Of a DNA stretch of 64,000 nucleotides, positions 13,990 through 25,960 are shown piece by piece (the first letter of the stretch is position 1; the number at the start of each line of letters is the position of its first letter). The DNA comes from Warburgia ugandensis. Its lineage: Eukaryota; Streptophyta; Magnoliopsida; Canellales; Canellaceae. Under the pieces are notes generated by a model. It saw only the letters and a program-made list of their open reading frames with translations, searched no databases and had not been told where the DNA came from. A program made the translations under genes and the position numbers. The stretch lies in the NCBI GenBank assembly GCA_035236585.1, contig CP141134.1, forward strand, positions 18,654,414 to 18,718,413, given 5' to 3'.

Positions 13990-14157
13990 GGCTTCTTACA
14001 GCTGATGCTCATTTGTACATCACCAATGCACCTGAACTTGTATGTATATAGATCGATAAAGGACTCGACTGGATCTTGTTATCTGTTGCTGGTCCAGACA
14101 CGTATGCCGCTGTTAAAGTTCGACAATTACTCGCAGAGTTGGTTTCCCCTCGATAAT
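13990..14157 (+). pseudogene. Coding-like host exon relic, family not recognised
   Basis: Two plus-strand pieces read like conserved protein. The first, after a good acceptor (CTTCTTACAG), gives ADAHLYITNAPEL and ends at a GTATGT donor. The second gives LLSVAGPDTYAAVKVRQLLA and then ELVSPR before a stop at about 14157. Composition is less AT-rich than the neighbours. The two pieces lie close together and no further exons were seen upstream, so this looks like the tail of a decayed or truncated host gene. No family could be named. The next gene (14488-16162) is on the opposite strand, tail to tail with this one. Confidence 0.35.
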
Positions 14158-14487
14158 GTGAATTATATAGAAACAATCTACTAAACTTATGGAGAGATGG
14201 GCTTGTGTATGAGCATATATACCTATGTATATATGTGTGTATGTATTTATACATGATCTACCGCGGTTGTTTCATTACCGAAGACATGCTGTATGAATGG
14301 TTTAATTCAAGTAGAAGAAAACGGCATTCACAGTAAAATTTTCATTTATAGATACCAACTAGAAGTAACGAGTTATATGATTATACAAAGAAATGTTTTG
14401 ATCTATACTGCGAAATATGTTGCAACGCAGTTCTTCAGCCATATGATTTAAGGTGTTTAAATACTGACTCCTTAGATAGCCATGGGA

Positions 14488-16162
14488 TCAAACACTAGCC
14501 AACTTCGCAATCGTCTCAGAAAGTAATCTGATGTGTGCTGGACCTGAAATTGAAGCTTTGGTCTTCTTCATCCGTTGTTCTTGGTTGTTGATAAAACAGT
14601 AAGCAGGAGCCTGCCAGTGGGAGTGATCGAGCACTGCTCCCACCTCGAACGTCATTACTTGCATCGAAATCCCTAAAAGAAAATGTCACCACGATTGTTA
14701 CAAAAAAATATAAGTCCAGAAGAAAAGTCAGAAAAATGTCATTGCGGGATTAATCAATCCCATGTAAAAGCGGCAGCCCATTGCATGAAGCTCCCTCGCA
14801 TCGAGGGTCCAGAGAAGAGGCCACATATCCAGGATCCAAAGAAGAGGCGGACCCTCAGAACCCATAATCTCAAGGGCACATATCATTGTGCCAAGGCTCC
14901 CTTTCATTAATCAAATCCCATATACATATCCTATATACATAATGAAAAACTCTAATCATGGCCCAAACATTTCCATCCATGGGTGATCGCCAGTGATGGT
15001 ACGATCCTAACCATTTGATTGCTTGATTAAAGTAGCTTGAAATCAGGCACCCCTAGTCCCATGTATATCATGGCCAGGGGATATTTGCATCCACAAGGGC
15101 TTGCCTCTTGCGGTATGATTGATGATCCTCCCCATGTCAACAGTTGCTTTAATAACGGTCCGATGAGATGATCGTAACCGTCCGATCAGTTTTTCCAAAT
15201 TGCAAGCTGAAAATTAGTAAGAGTCTCTCCTGTTTCAGGCATTCTTATCTGTGATTGTGTAACCAGTATGAAGCTTTATGCAACCTACTGCAGAAGGTGG
15301 TGTCGATCAACCAGTCAAAGTCTGGACTCCATTTTAATCCGGAAGCATATCGAAGCCCAGGCCTTCCTGGCAGATCAATGGAATTTGGGGCCAGACCCAA
15401 GCCACGGCTGAGATACAACCCAAGCCTCAGTTTGCCTGAAAACTTTTTCCGTAGCTAATTACTGGGTACTCTTTTCTTGTTTTGAGCAACACTGTTCTCA
15501 AACCCAAGCCTGAGCTCGCCCCAGTAATTCTCTACTGGATAATCCTACCCATTACTTCTCTGATATGCAAACGGGTCAGATTTTTGGGGGCCGCTGCCTA
15601 AATCATATGGGAAGGGGATCCCGAGCATGAGTGGAATGTAGACCCTACTATGGAATAAAGGGAAGATATTATTACCATCATAGAAATCCCAACGAACAGG
15701 TCTGTTGCTAACCACATCTTCATAATACCAAATGAAATCCAACTTCTCCCATAAATGGCAAAGAAACCCATCCGTGTATACCATACCAAGGTAAATCGAG
15801 CCGTCCATCCAGTTGGGTAGAGGAATTCCCACTTCAAAATGCCTGGTGAGGCACTCTCCATTCTCCCCAAGTGTATAGTAGAAGGAAGTCCCATTGTTCC
15901 ATTCTATGTCATAGAGCAACTCTCCAAGTTGCTTCTGTATAATGTTGACGTTCCTTCCGTTGGGCCAATCGTACCAGACATCGTTGACCTGCAACTTCCC
16001 CGTTGTTGTAAGGTTCGCGTACAGAATCGCGTGGAATTGTTCTGGCCATCGTGTTGGGACTGGAGTCGAATCGATGGCCAAGACTGAAGGTGTCTGGATT
16101 AGTACGAAGAGGGCTAAGATGGAGAGAAATGGAGTCGAAGCGAAAAGACGGGCAGTCTTCAT
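14488..16162 (-). CDS. At4g14100-like secreted protein, two exons
   Basis: Exon 1 is 16162-15676 and exon 2 is 14672-14488, joined over a 1,003-base phase-1 intron (donor G|GTAATA, acceptor TTTTAG). Together they give about 223 residues. Residues 1-29 form a signal peptide (hydrophobic 12-22, cleavage likely after VLA). Family landmarks follow: WPEQFHAI (39-46), WYDWPNGRN (63-71), LLYDIEWNNGTSF (from 82), DGFLCHLWEKLDFIWYYED and, in exon 2, VMTFEVGAVL then WQAPAYCF. N50 and N90 are potential glycosylation sites. The family is plant-wide, secretory and of unproven biochemistry; some databases give it only a loose glycosyltransferase label. Exon 1 stays open to 15545, but the 42 residues past the donor lack the conserved VMTFEVG...WQAP end, so the spliced model is preferred. 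The tail after YCF is about 33 residues. A sister pseudogene lies at 58430 on the other strand. Confidence 0.85.
14771..14904 (-). repeat. Au-type SINE in the intron
   Basis: On the plus strand GGCAGCCCATTGCATGAAGC opens a block that closes with TGCCAAGGCTCCCTTT; read in reverse this is the AAAGGGAGCCTTGGCA...GGCTGCC layout of plant Au SINEs (tRNA-derived, mobilised by LINE machinery). It is diverged and shorter than a complete Au copy. It sits wholly inside the intron of the At4g14100-like gene. Confidence 0.7.
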
Positions 16163-16436
16163 TGTTGTTTCTTGATTTTTGCTTTTGCTTACGTCCTTTA
16201 TTTCAATCTATCAGAGGATAAGGGAGCTGTGGCAGGTATGTAGCAGATGCCGAAGAGAAAAAGATTAAGTGGGACCAATTTATTCCACGGTCGAAGCCAT
16301 CTATTTCTTAGGCAGCGCTCAGAGCCTATAACCAAAAGTTTTGGTTGTGTAGAGCCGGCAAAACGGATTGAAGATAATATCTGACCCGATCCAATCTGGT
16401 TCTTTGTGGATCCAAATCTGCACGGATTAAATACAC

Positions 16437-16443
16437 TATATAT
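16437..16443 (-). promoter_or_regulatory. Possible TATA box of the At4g14100-like gene
   Basis: Minus-strand TATATAG lies about 275 bases upstream of the start codon at 16162. Position and sequence fit a plant core promoter, but the AT-rich context makes chance matches common. Confidence 0.3.
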
Positions 16444-16499
16444 TTTTTTTAACATATCAAAGCTTCCAATCCATATATAATCCACATATATATGGCAAT

Positions 16500-17690
16500 A
16501 ATAAAAAAATTATGTGTGAATTCTCTCGATGAATTCGCGCTTAATTTGCACATAATCAATTATGACAGAATTAAATTTCTCCCAATAAATTTCATCTAGA
16601 AGATGTTCTACAAGCCACTCATTGTATGGTGGCACAAATTCAGTATCTAAATCTTTAAAGAAAAACTTTCCCAAAATGTGTCAGTGCCCAAATGATAGCC
16701 AATAGCATATCATTGTTGAAAGAAAAGGGATTTTATCACATTATTTTCTTCAAGCATAAATTTTTTCAAGTTTCCCTATTAAACAAAATACGCAAATGTC
16801 TATGATAAACCCGTGCATTTAAATGATTGGATTATTTCCATTCATTTTTCAAACGAATCTCATTTCTTCTATCCAAATCCTTAAATTTAAAAGGATCTCC
16901 GGCATTTTAACATGTTTTGCTGCTCAAACCAAAATTAAGATTCATGTATCAATGCTAAGCATTCGGTAATTTACTTTTCAATGAACATGCCGTCAGAAGT
17001 GCAAAGCGCAGATTTAGATTCAACAACAAACTGTCAAATTTGCAATCATCCAATCTAAAGATTTTTATTCGTCACTTCTCGTACTAGTAGTACATGCTAC
17101 CAGATAGACAGTTAAGGTTAATGAAAGATTAGGTCCTAGTTATGTTTTCCATCTATGAATATCCTATTAGGTATCATATAGAACATATGTTGGCAACCCT
17201 GGTGTAACACTTTCCTCTTAAAGATCAATGGATGGGATTCAATGTATAAAAGCACTTGTAAGCAAAACCGCTTATCATTCTTAAATTCATCTTGTTTAAA
17301 AAATGTTTAACTTTCACAAGTTGAACTCTTTGAATCTATCTTAGAGGCATGCTGCAAATGTCATTTTATGGAGGTAGTTGATTCCTCCCAAATGTGCAAG
17401 GGATCTCAGCAACTTTTATTTATGAATTTCAACCTAGTAGTTTCAATATTTTTCCTTTATTGATTTGTACTATCAAAAGAAGGCAATACTAGTCTCCAAT
17501 TTATGAATGTCTTTTATAAAATTAGAAAATTACAAACTCCAAAATGAGATTTATCTTTTTTAATGAAGCACTACGAATTTCATAAAATAATATTGGTCTC
17601 CCAATTTATCATCAAGGTAATCCAACCCAACCAGAAATGAATTTTCAAATGTAATTTAAAACATAAATTAGAGCTATCTAAATATTACTT
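16500..17690. other. AT-rich spacer, no gene recognised
   Basis: No coding-like, repeat or transposon structure could be supported between the At4g14100-like promoter and the pararetrovirus fossil. Confidence 0.4.
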
Positions 17691-19458
17691 TAGCTGCCTA
17701 CTGAGACATAAACAAAGAGAAGAGAGATATATTACAAGAAAATATGCGCCTTATTCACAATGCTTGAGGATGATTACAAGAGAGAAAGAAAAGGTATTAA
17801 GAAGAAGTCCAGAAGAGGGTAAAAGAGGATGCAAAGAGGCTAACCAAAGAGAATCGAAAGAAGGATACAACACCCCAAAGGATGCTCCTTCATTGCAGCT
17901 ACATCTTATTTATAAAAGAAAAAGTAGAAAACATGGCCAAATCTGATTGGATCGACAATTTTTCAGTCATTGATGGGTACTGTATCACTAGTCCCATCCC
18001 CCGCCACACCGGGGGTGGGGGGGTGAGGAGGTGCGCGCCCGTTAGTTAAGATTTTTTGCTATGCATTTCATTTTGGAGAATTCTATTGATTTCGCTCAAA
18101 CGTCTTTGAAGTCGGAGAGTATTTGTTGGATTAGAAACTTTGGTGTCAATTACTTGCCACCATTTACAAAAGTATATGTCCTTCGAAGTTTGGTTATATT
18201 GAACAATTCATTCTTCTTTATTACTAAAGACCATTTTGACTACGATAGGTCATAAAGAAATATGAATTGCAATGATCTTTAATCAGGTTGTATCTGAGAT
18301 TCTATTTATCTCTACGTGTGTTGGACACAATTTTTAGGTCGGGACAAAATTTGGGCCACTATTCACAAAACCAGAATAGTATTCTTGATCCTTTAATTGA
18401 GGATATATCCTAATTGATCAAGAATATTTTTTTTTTTTTTTTTTTGGATTGTCCGTAAGAAAGGCAAGCACCATTTCTTGAATATAATCCCAATAATTTT
18501 AATAGTATTTATTTTTCCCAAAAGAGATTTCTCGAAGCAAGGTGGGTTAAACCCCATTCATGTGGTAAGAATATTTTTCTTACCATATATTTGCTGCAAT
18601 TAGTATCGTTTAGTGATATTTGGTCGATTTTGACTGTCACATTGGTCTTAATTATACCTTCTATTACAGCTCTATGCTTATTCGTTAGAGTTGGATAAGT
18701 CTGCATTTGAATATAACTTTATTTAATTTGAAAGAGTTGGTCAAGCCATTGCTTGTCAGTAGATTTAAGGTAAAATACATGGTCAAAAATATTTTTCTTG
18801 CAATAAGCCAATTCAGCTTTCAAGGCCTCTTTAAAAGGCCGAGGTCAATACTTACTAGATTGCTACATAGAGGTATTGCTCCTTCTATGAGAACTTATTT
18901 GAGTAAAGGGAACATTGCCCCTTCCTCTAGTGATAGGAAAATTTCCCCGTCCTTGGGTAAATTTTGTATTCATTAACCTTGCAAAAATTCCCTACCATGG
19001 AAATATGAAAGTGAATTTGCTTCTCTTTTTATATATTCAATATAAACAATTGTAAACTAATAATTCAGTTTGCCAATATGCAAAAATATGCCTAGAAAAA
19101 ATGTTCTTAACATCCTTTTCATTAATCCATTTTGCAGTGCTACACTCAATTCACAAAAGAAGCTTTTGATTAAGCAAATCATCTTGAAATTTGATGATAC
19201 ATTTAATAATGGACAACACTTCCTTATTAATTGTAAAGTATTTATGCCGGATTTCATTCCACTTACCTAAGTGATATCTTATGTGTTCTTCTTTATTAGA
19301 AGATGGGTTTGTCTATTTGAGAATTCCTCCACATCCAATATTAGATGCATTGATTTCACAATTTTGAGCCAACTTGAATTTGCTAAATTTAAACATGGAA
19401 GTTTCTAAACTTTACCTTTTATCTTTAATAGCTTTAGTGTGTTCATCTGTACGTGGAG
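17690..19458 (-). mobile_element. Endogenous pararetrovirus fossil: RNase H end, second reading region, promoter
   Basis: Minus-strand peptide words near 19.0-19.45 kb match the Caulimoviridae RNase H (INASNIGCGGIL, GKWNEIRHKY, NKEVLSIIKCIIKFQDDLL). Further down, 18.06-18.7 kb has words such as YWDYIQ and WWQVID that recall the extra downstream region of florendovirus-like genomes. The stretch ends in a promoter-like intergenic zone with TATAAATA at 17914-17907. It is a broken copy with many breaks. The RT side continues at 22151 beyond a solo LTR. Confidence 0.75.
17907..17914 (-). promoter_or_regulatory. TATA box of the pararetrovirus 35S-like promoter (fossil)
   Basis: Minus-strand TTTTATAAATAAGATG followed by AAGGAGCATCC and a pyrimidine-rich TTTCTCTCTTG tract is the layout of the large intergenic promoter of plant pararetroviruses. 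It belongs to the fossil and is unlikely to matter now. Confidence 0.5.
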
Positions 19459-22145
19459 TGTTGTTGTTTTAAACAAAACTCGCAAGCACACAAATCATTT
19501 GCAATATAGTATGCAAGTGAGGTCAAACCCATGAGTCAAACTAATTTGATACTAGTGGTCCCTACTTTAAATTATCTAATTTAGCCGAGATAATGAGATT
19601 TTAATCTAAACTAATGATGAAAATAAAAATATATATGAAATTAGAAACTTTCTAAACCTAAACATAAAAACTTTCTTAACTAATTTAACATGCAAAATAA
19701 ATATAAAATAATGATCAAACTAATAAATCAAAACATGGACTACTTATGAAAACAACTAAATAGTAGCATGCATGGAATTAAGCTAGAAAGAATGAATGAA
19801 ACAAAGTAATTAAAATGCATGGATGAACATGACAATATGCACAAACTATAATGCAAAACTAATCTAACGTGGAATGCATAAATGGGACTAGAATTTTAGC
19901 ATGAGAATCAAATCCAAACAAGGCAATTTGTCTAAGGAAAAACACCTTGAAACCATGTGCATGGACCATGGGTTTATGCGCATGATTTATGGGGTAAACA
20001 TAGACTGAAATCCATGGCCCTCTAGCTAACTATCATGCAATCTACTCAAAGAACTAAACACACAACTTAAATGCTTAATTAATTTCCTAAATTATAACTT
20101 AGACCAGCACTAAATAATGTGAAAAATTATGCATAAACAAGATGGTAGTTCTATGATGGTGGAAATTCCAACACTAGGCTTTTTCTAATTTCCAAGTAAT
20201 CAACACAAATGCATAACTTTATCCACATTAAAACATCCAATTCAAAAGTTTTCACTACTGGAAACAAGTGTTAACAAGAACTTCAAGTGATTTCATTGAA
20301 ACAGTACCAATTACATCCAAAAAGTTGAACGCATAAAACATATACTTAATGATGGAAATTGCATTCAATTCAATACATAAAACTTGAATCAAATCATTTC
20401 TAAAATACCTTCTAAAACCCTCAAACTGATTTCTAAAAAATGGCTGGACTAATGACGGAACTTGAGGGAAGGAACACTTAAAACTATGTTTATCTCTAAG
20501 AAGAAAACGTGGAATGCAAAGTGGAAAATCAAAGACCTATATCACTTCTTCTCTTGGCTGTCACTACCAGGGAAGAATTAACTTATTTGTTTGAGGAATA
20601 AGCAAGGAAAACTTAGACGTTGAAGGCAATGAAAAGCAAGGATAAGATTAGATCCAAGGTGACTTCTCTTGGCTGTCACCTCAAGGGAAAACAAATCTTA
20701 GACCTTAATCTTTAGGTAAGGAAAAGTAAGAGAATTAAAAAGCAATAATGAGTAACAAAGAGAGTAAAATCAAACAAAAGAGAAGCAAGGAGACTAACCA
20801 ACCTTTAATGAAGAATCAAACACCCAAGGCATAGGTTTCAACACTTGAGGAAGCAACAACACACCTTGGAAGGGAATAGCAGCCTACCAAAGGAATCCAC
20901 AAAACACAAGCAAAAGAGGGTAAATGGGCTGTAGTAAGTGGTCATCCTCCTCCCTAATGGAGCAGACATCTTTTTCCTAAGAGGCAAAAAATTTTTGCTT
21001 GGATTTTGGTTGGGTTTTTATGTTCTTTTTCTTATTTTTTCTAGGATTCCATAATGTTAAGGTGTGGTGGGGATTAAAGTATGCCAAATTGAATGGCTAG
21101 GATGGGGGAAAGGCTAAGATATCAAATAGGAAGGTGTGTGTAGGGAGGTTGCCGCCTTAAGGAGGGGAGGAGGTGGGAGACACCGCCTTTTTAGGAAGGG
21201 GCATCTCCCCCCTTCTTAAATCATTGAAACCTCTTTGTTTTAGGTATGTGGGTGGGGAATGGTTGGCAAAGAGTTTGAGGGTGTTAGGTGGAGAGATTTG
21301 GTTGGTTGAGAAGTTTCCTAAGAGATGGAATGAGATAGAGTTTTGGAAATTTGTAGTACATCTTAAGGGTGAAGTGGAAATTGAGGAAAAGTGGAGAAAA
21401 GTGAGAAAACACTAAAAATTGAATGCACTTGTCCCATTGGTCTACATGCTATCTTATTATAATAGATTTCTCTTAATTATCTTCAAAATAGCTCATGGAT
21501 AACTCTCTTGAATCTCCTTCAATCCTAGCCTTCCATTTAGCTTAGCTTGATGGCTTAGATGGCTAACTTTGAAGGCTCCATTGGCTAAGCTTCATGGCTA
21601 GCTTAGGAAGCTTTATCATCTTGGCTGCATCCCTTAGCTTGAGTGGGTTATATGGTTTGACTTGAATTCCTTAGCTTGCCACCTTTTTCCATGGCTTAAA
21701 TGGCTAAGGTGGCTTAAGTACAAAGGTCATGGGAATGCATGACTTATTTCAAGGCCCACTTTAGCCATCTTTAGCTCCTTTAATCACATCCATTATGTCC
21801 ACAAGTTGATCTTGGCCTTTAGTTTATGTTGAAGTGATGATTTGAGGCTTTATCTTGATCTTTTAATCTTGATCTTTAATTTCATCTCGATCAATCTCAA
21901 TCATTGAATCACTATCTTACTAATTACAAGAAGTGAAAACTCCAAATTAAATCTAAAGAAAACATGATAAATCATATACTTACCTTGAATTAGCCTCTAA
22001 ACCTACAAAATATCAAACTTTTGGGTTACTAGTTCAAGAATGCATATGTTATGAATTTTGGTCCAAAATTCTTAATTTACCCTTATAAGTTGTAACAAGT
22101 GGGTAACTAATTAGGTAATTTTTATGAAAAATTAAGCACTTATTG
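19459..22145 (-). mobile_element. Solo LTR, family 2, TSD TGGAG
   Basis: The 2.7 kb block starts TGTTGTTGTTTTAAAC and is flanked by TGGAG (19454-19458 and 22146-22150). It shares several blocks with 43447-46096: CTCTTGGCTGTCACTACCAG versus CTCTTGGCTATCACTACCAG, and a TATAAGTTGTAACAAGTGGG-like block near the right end. Its GCAAG...AGTATGCAAGTGAGGTC block near the left edge is the usual 3' end of Athila/Tat-group LTRs, so the orientation is minus. It splits the RT from the RNase H region of the pararetrovirus. Confidence 0.75.
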
Positions 22146-22150
22146 TGGAG

Positions 22151-22949
22151 AAGGATTCTTTTTTAGCCGACTATATAGGATAGCAGTAACATGTGCAAGA
22201 TTTTGATAATAATTTGCAATGCAATTTAATGATCCAAGCAATCTTTGTAATTGCTTGATACAATTATTTCATGTAGAAATTTGAAATTCAACATTTCTTT
22301 GTATAGGAATTATTGTTCCTTTTCCAATTAGATGACCAAGGAATCTAATGTCATTTTAAGCAATTTTTATCTTTGGCACTAAAAGGACTAAACCATTGGA
22401 TTTTTAACAGGACATTTAAAAGTTCAAAGATGCTTAAAATGTTGGTCAATTGTTTTAAAAAAAGATTAAAACAACATCAATATATTGAGTGTAGCATTGG
22501 TGTAAGGATTAAAGATATCATTCATAATATTCTAAATTTTAGATGGGGCACTTTTCAACTCAAACAGTATTACATTTCTTTCATGTGTCCAAATAGAACT
22601 ATAAATGTTGTTTTGTATCTATTTGCTTCCTTGATCTAAATTTGGAAATATCTAACTTTCAAGTCAAATTTTGAGAAGATCAAAGCTGCTTAGGGTCCAT
22701 TTAGAAGATTCCTTTTATTAGGAATTGGAAATCAGATCCATTTAAGCAATTTATTAAGAGGTTTATAATTGATTACAAGCCTTGGCTTGTCTATTTCCTT
22801 TTCAACTACTATGTTGATATAAAAAGCAATACAACTCCATGGAGAGTATGAATTTCTTATTATCCTTTTATCAAGTAATTCTTGAATTTCATATTTATAG
22901 ACTTCGAAATATTGTTGATACATTTGAGAGGTCTAGCTTTAGTGGGTAT
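22151..22949 (-). mobile_element. Endogenous pararetrovirus fossil: reverse transcriptase segment
   Basis: The minus strand shows EIQELLDKRIIRNSYSPWSC and KPRLVINYKPLNKLLKWI (22.73-22.90 kb), hallmark words of the petuvirus/florendovirus RT, then QHFKHL and GTIIPIQR-like words towards 22.2 kb. It is bounded by the TGGAG duplication on the left and by an LTR-like insert on the right. Broken, many breaks. Confidence 0.85.
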
Positions 22950-23417
22950 ATATATATATATTTCATGCATGCCTTTATATTTACTAGGTTGTAGCCCCAG
23001 ACGTAACATAAACATCACTAATCAAGATTAATTCTACATTTTACAAGTCTAGGATAGAAATAAAAAAATTTATTATTTTTAGCATTCAAAATCTTAAAAG
23101 AGCAAGTTTAGAGTCCAAGCTCCATCATGGGCTCAAATGCCAACCATGAAGCTTGGGAGTTCAGAATGATAAGTGAGTAACATTATCAAAGTTAGAGTAG
23201 TTAGAAACCCTAAGTGGAACATCGACCTTATTTATAATAAAAAGGGTGTTTGTATCAAAAGTAAAGGCGACAGAACTTCTCATGCATGTGTGTAAGCTGT
23301 CCACCACCTTGGGAAGAATATAAGGGAAGCTTAAATCACATACACTGGATACACATACAATGAGCACTTTTTTGAAACAAAACAAGTCAGAAGATCAAGG
23401 CCCGCATGAAGACTTCT

Positions 23418-23488
<71 letters not shown>

Positions 23489-25960
23489 CCACAAGATGGG
23501 ACTACTTAAAGAGCCACACAATTTTTGTCAAACAATGTGGTGAGTCACACTAAGTCCCACATTTTAAAGAAGAAAAATAAGGAAGAAAGGTGGAGAAAAT
23601 AGAGGAGAGGAGAGAGATAATTTACGGGAAATATACAGCTTAATAATCACCCTTACTTTTCAAGCATTTAAAGGTCAATATCTATCCTTATTTGTGCATA
23701 TCCTAAATAACCAATGAGCACTAAATCAAGAAAGGATGGACCAATGAGAATGAAGACTGTAAGGAAGACCATACTAGAACCTCATTGGAGGAGATATTTT
23801 TGATGGGCTACTATCCTGCAAAATAGGAGAAAAACATCTCACTTTAAGAGTAGAAACATCTACTCCTCCTTGAATGCTATTAGCCAAAGAAAATAAGGGT
23901 GAGATGGTAGAAAAATAAAGAAAAATGTAGAGTGGATAAGAAAAATATCAAATAAATCTATGTCATCCACTCTAAGGCACACTAATTCAATAATAGAAAG
24001 AAAAAGAGCAGAGTGGATCTTTGTGGACAAGGAAACTTCAAAACAAATCTCTTCCATTCAAGCTAGGGTGAAGCATGATCTCATGGACAAGAATGCTGTG
24101 GGGAAAAGCTACAAACCCTAGCAACCACCCCCTCTATGAGAATTCAAGGTAAAACCCTGAGGAAAGATTTGAACCATACATGCCCATTCAGTGGTCCACT
24201 TTTATTTCAGACTTTCTAAACATTCCATCACACCACCATAGAGTCACATGCCTCCTCCATTATGCCTTTCCATTCTCAAACCCCTTCCTTTATTTTTTAC
24301 CTTTCTATTCTATGTCTTTCCTTCTCAACTTATCTTCTTTCCTCACTCACCTTAATCTCCTTCCCTTTCACCTAGATCTCTTTTCTTCTACCCCATCTAT
24401 CCTCATCCAAATCTCATTCCAAAGTGATCTGATATCCCATACACTTCCCCATTAGAATTCCTCGCCCCCATCTTTCTAATTCTTCTTTGCTTCCTTAAAT
24501 CTCATCCATTCTTCTTTTCTTTCTCCTATGATCTCAACGTTTCACCCCTTAGGGCTTCTCCCTAAAAAAATTATAAATAGAGGTGAAAAAGAAAGAAGAA
24601 GGGATCTCTTACTTTTCCATAGACTACAAAGCCAAACCTTGGAGAAACAAAGGGAGTGAGATCACTCTCACCAACTCTCTCATTGATCCACATGTCTACC
24701 CCACAAGGAGAGAGGTTCAGAGTCTCAACTATGGCTTCCCATATCCCTTCCTTTCTCATCTTCTCTCTTATTCCCCTTCTCTTTCTCTCCTCTAGATCTT
24801 GCATGCACCTACTTCTCCCTCCATTCCTAGCATCAATCTTCCACCCATTCTCCTACATGCCCTATCTTCCTTTGCATCCTTCTTAGAAACACATGCATTT
24901 CTCTCCTTCATTAGATTCACATGCACCTACCCCTTTCTCCTTCCATCTTCTTTTCATCTTTGGGATTTGGGAAAAAGTTAAAAAAGGAAGAATCCTTGTG
25001 CCACTTTCTATGGAATCCAAGGATCCCTTCATTCCTAAAGTATGGTTGGGAAGTATTCAAATCCTTTCATAAAGCCATCCAAAATTCTTAGCTAAAGACA
25101 TCATGTTGAAGAGTATGAATACTTTAGGTAAGTAACTAGTTTCTTTATCATCTCCTTAAGCTAGAATTTGGTGAGTCCTAAGCCAAGGTCCATTGTCTCC
25201 ATTTTTTTTTTCTTCCTTTTCTAGTTAGTACTTAAGGTAGGGAGCCTCTTTCTATGGCTAACCCTCCCTTAGGTTAAATAACCTCTATGTCCTCATACTT
25301 TTCTCCTAAATAGCTACCTTCTTCCATAGAGTTCTAGCTAAGGAGAAGCAAACATTTGTTTTCATTTTTCCACTCCATCTCTTCTTTTTCTTCTTTTAAG
25401 GCTTGTTATATTTTAGTAAAAGTAATTAGACACCTCTTTCTTGTGGCTACCCTAACACTTCATTCCTAAGGATCATTGGATTGGGATTCGAGCATAGGGT
25501 AATTAGCATGTTGGGTTACAGATGAGAAAAGCTTAGTTGTAAATTAGTATACCTTAGGTTGAAAAGAAGTGTACAAGCCCTTGTTGAGTGACACAACAAA
25601 GAGAGCTATAAAGTGGAATTCAAGCCAAAGAAAAGAAGCAATTGTGTAAAGATCCTAGTTGAGTGACACTACTAAGGCATCTATAGCAGACACTTCAAGG
25701 AAGTTTTGTTTGTGTTTATGTTCTTTTCCTTTCTTTATTGTACTTATTTTCATCGTAATCACTTTCCACTAATGAAGTTTCTTTATTCAATTCTTAATTA
25801 GTTTACATTCATAGCTTTATTTTACTTGTTTTAGTTTCTTTATTTTAGTCCAGTGCTTTAATTCCATGCTTTCCTTGAATGTAGGCTAGGTTAGAGTACT
25901 TGCTGTGTTTACACTCCAATAGATTTGTGCACATATGGTATTGATTAAAGAACATCAATA
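22950..25960 (+). mobile_element. LTR-like 3 kb insert in the pararetrovirus, class uncertain
   Basis: Pararetrovirus sequence stops at about 22949 and resumes at about 25961, so the intervening 3 kb is an insertion. It holds a CT microsatellite (23422-23485), a TATAAATAG box (24572-24580) followed by a long pyrimidine-rich stretch, and no coding domain. That composition suggests a plus-strand solo LTR. Clean TG/CA ends and an exact target duplication were not found, partly because the left edge is an AT run. Confidence 0.45.

Noticed and set aside
15545-15675. Continuation of exon 1 of the At4g14100-like gene as a single-exon protein
   Set aside because: The tail lacks the conserved family ending, which is found intact behind an acceptor at 14672; the read-through is intronic.
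22373-22639. An 88-codon plus-strand open frame
   Set aside because: It is antisense to recognisable pararetrovirus RT sequence.
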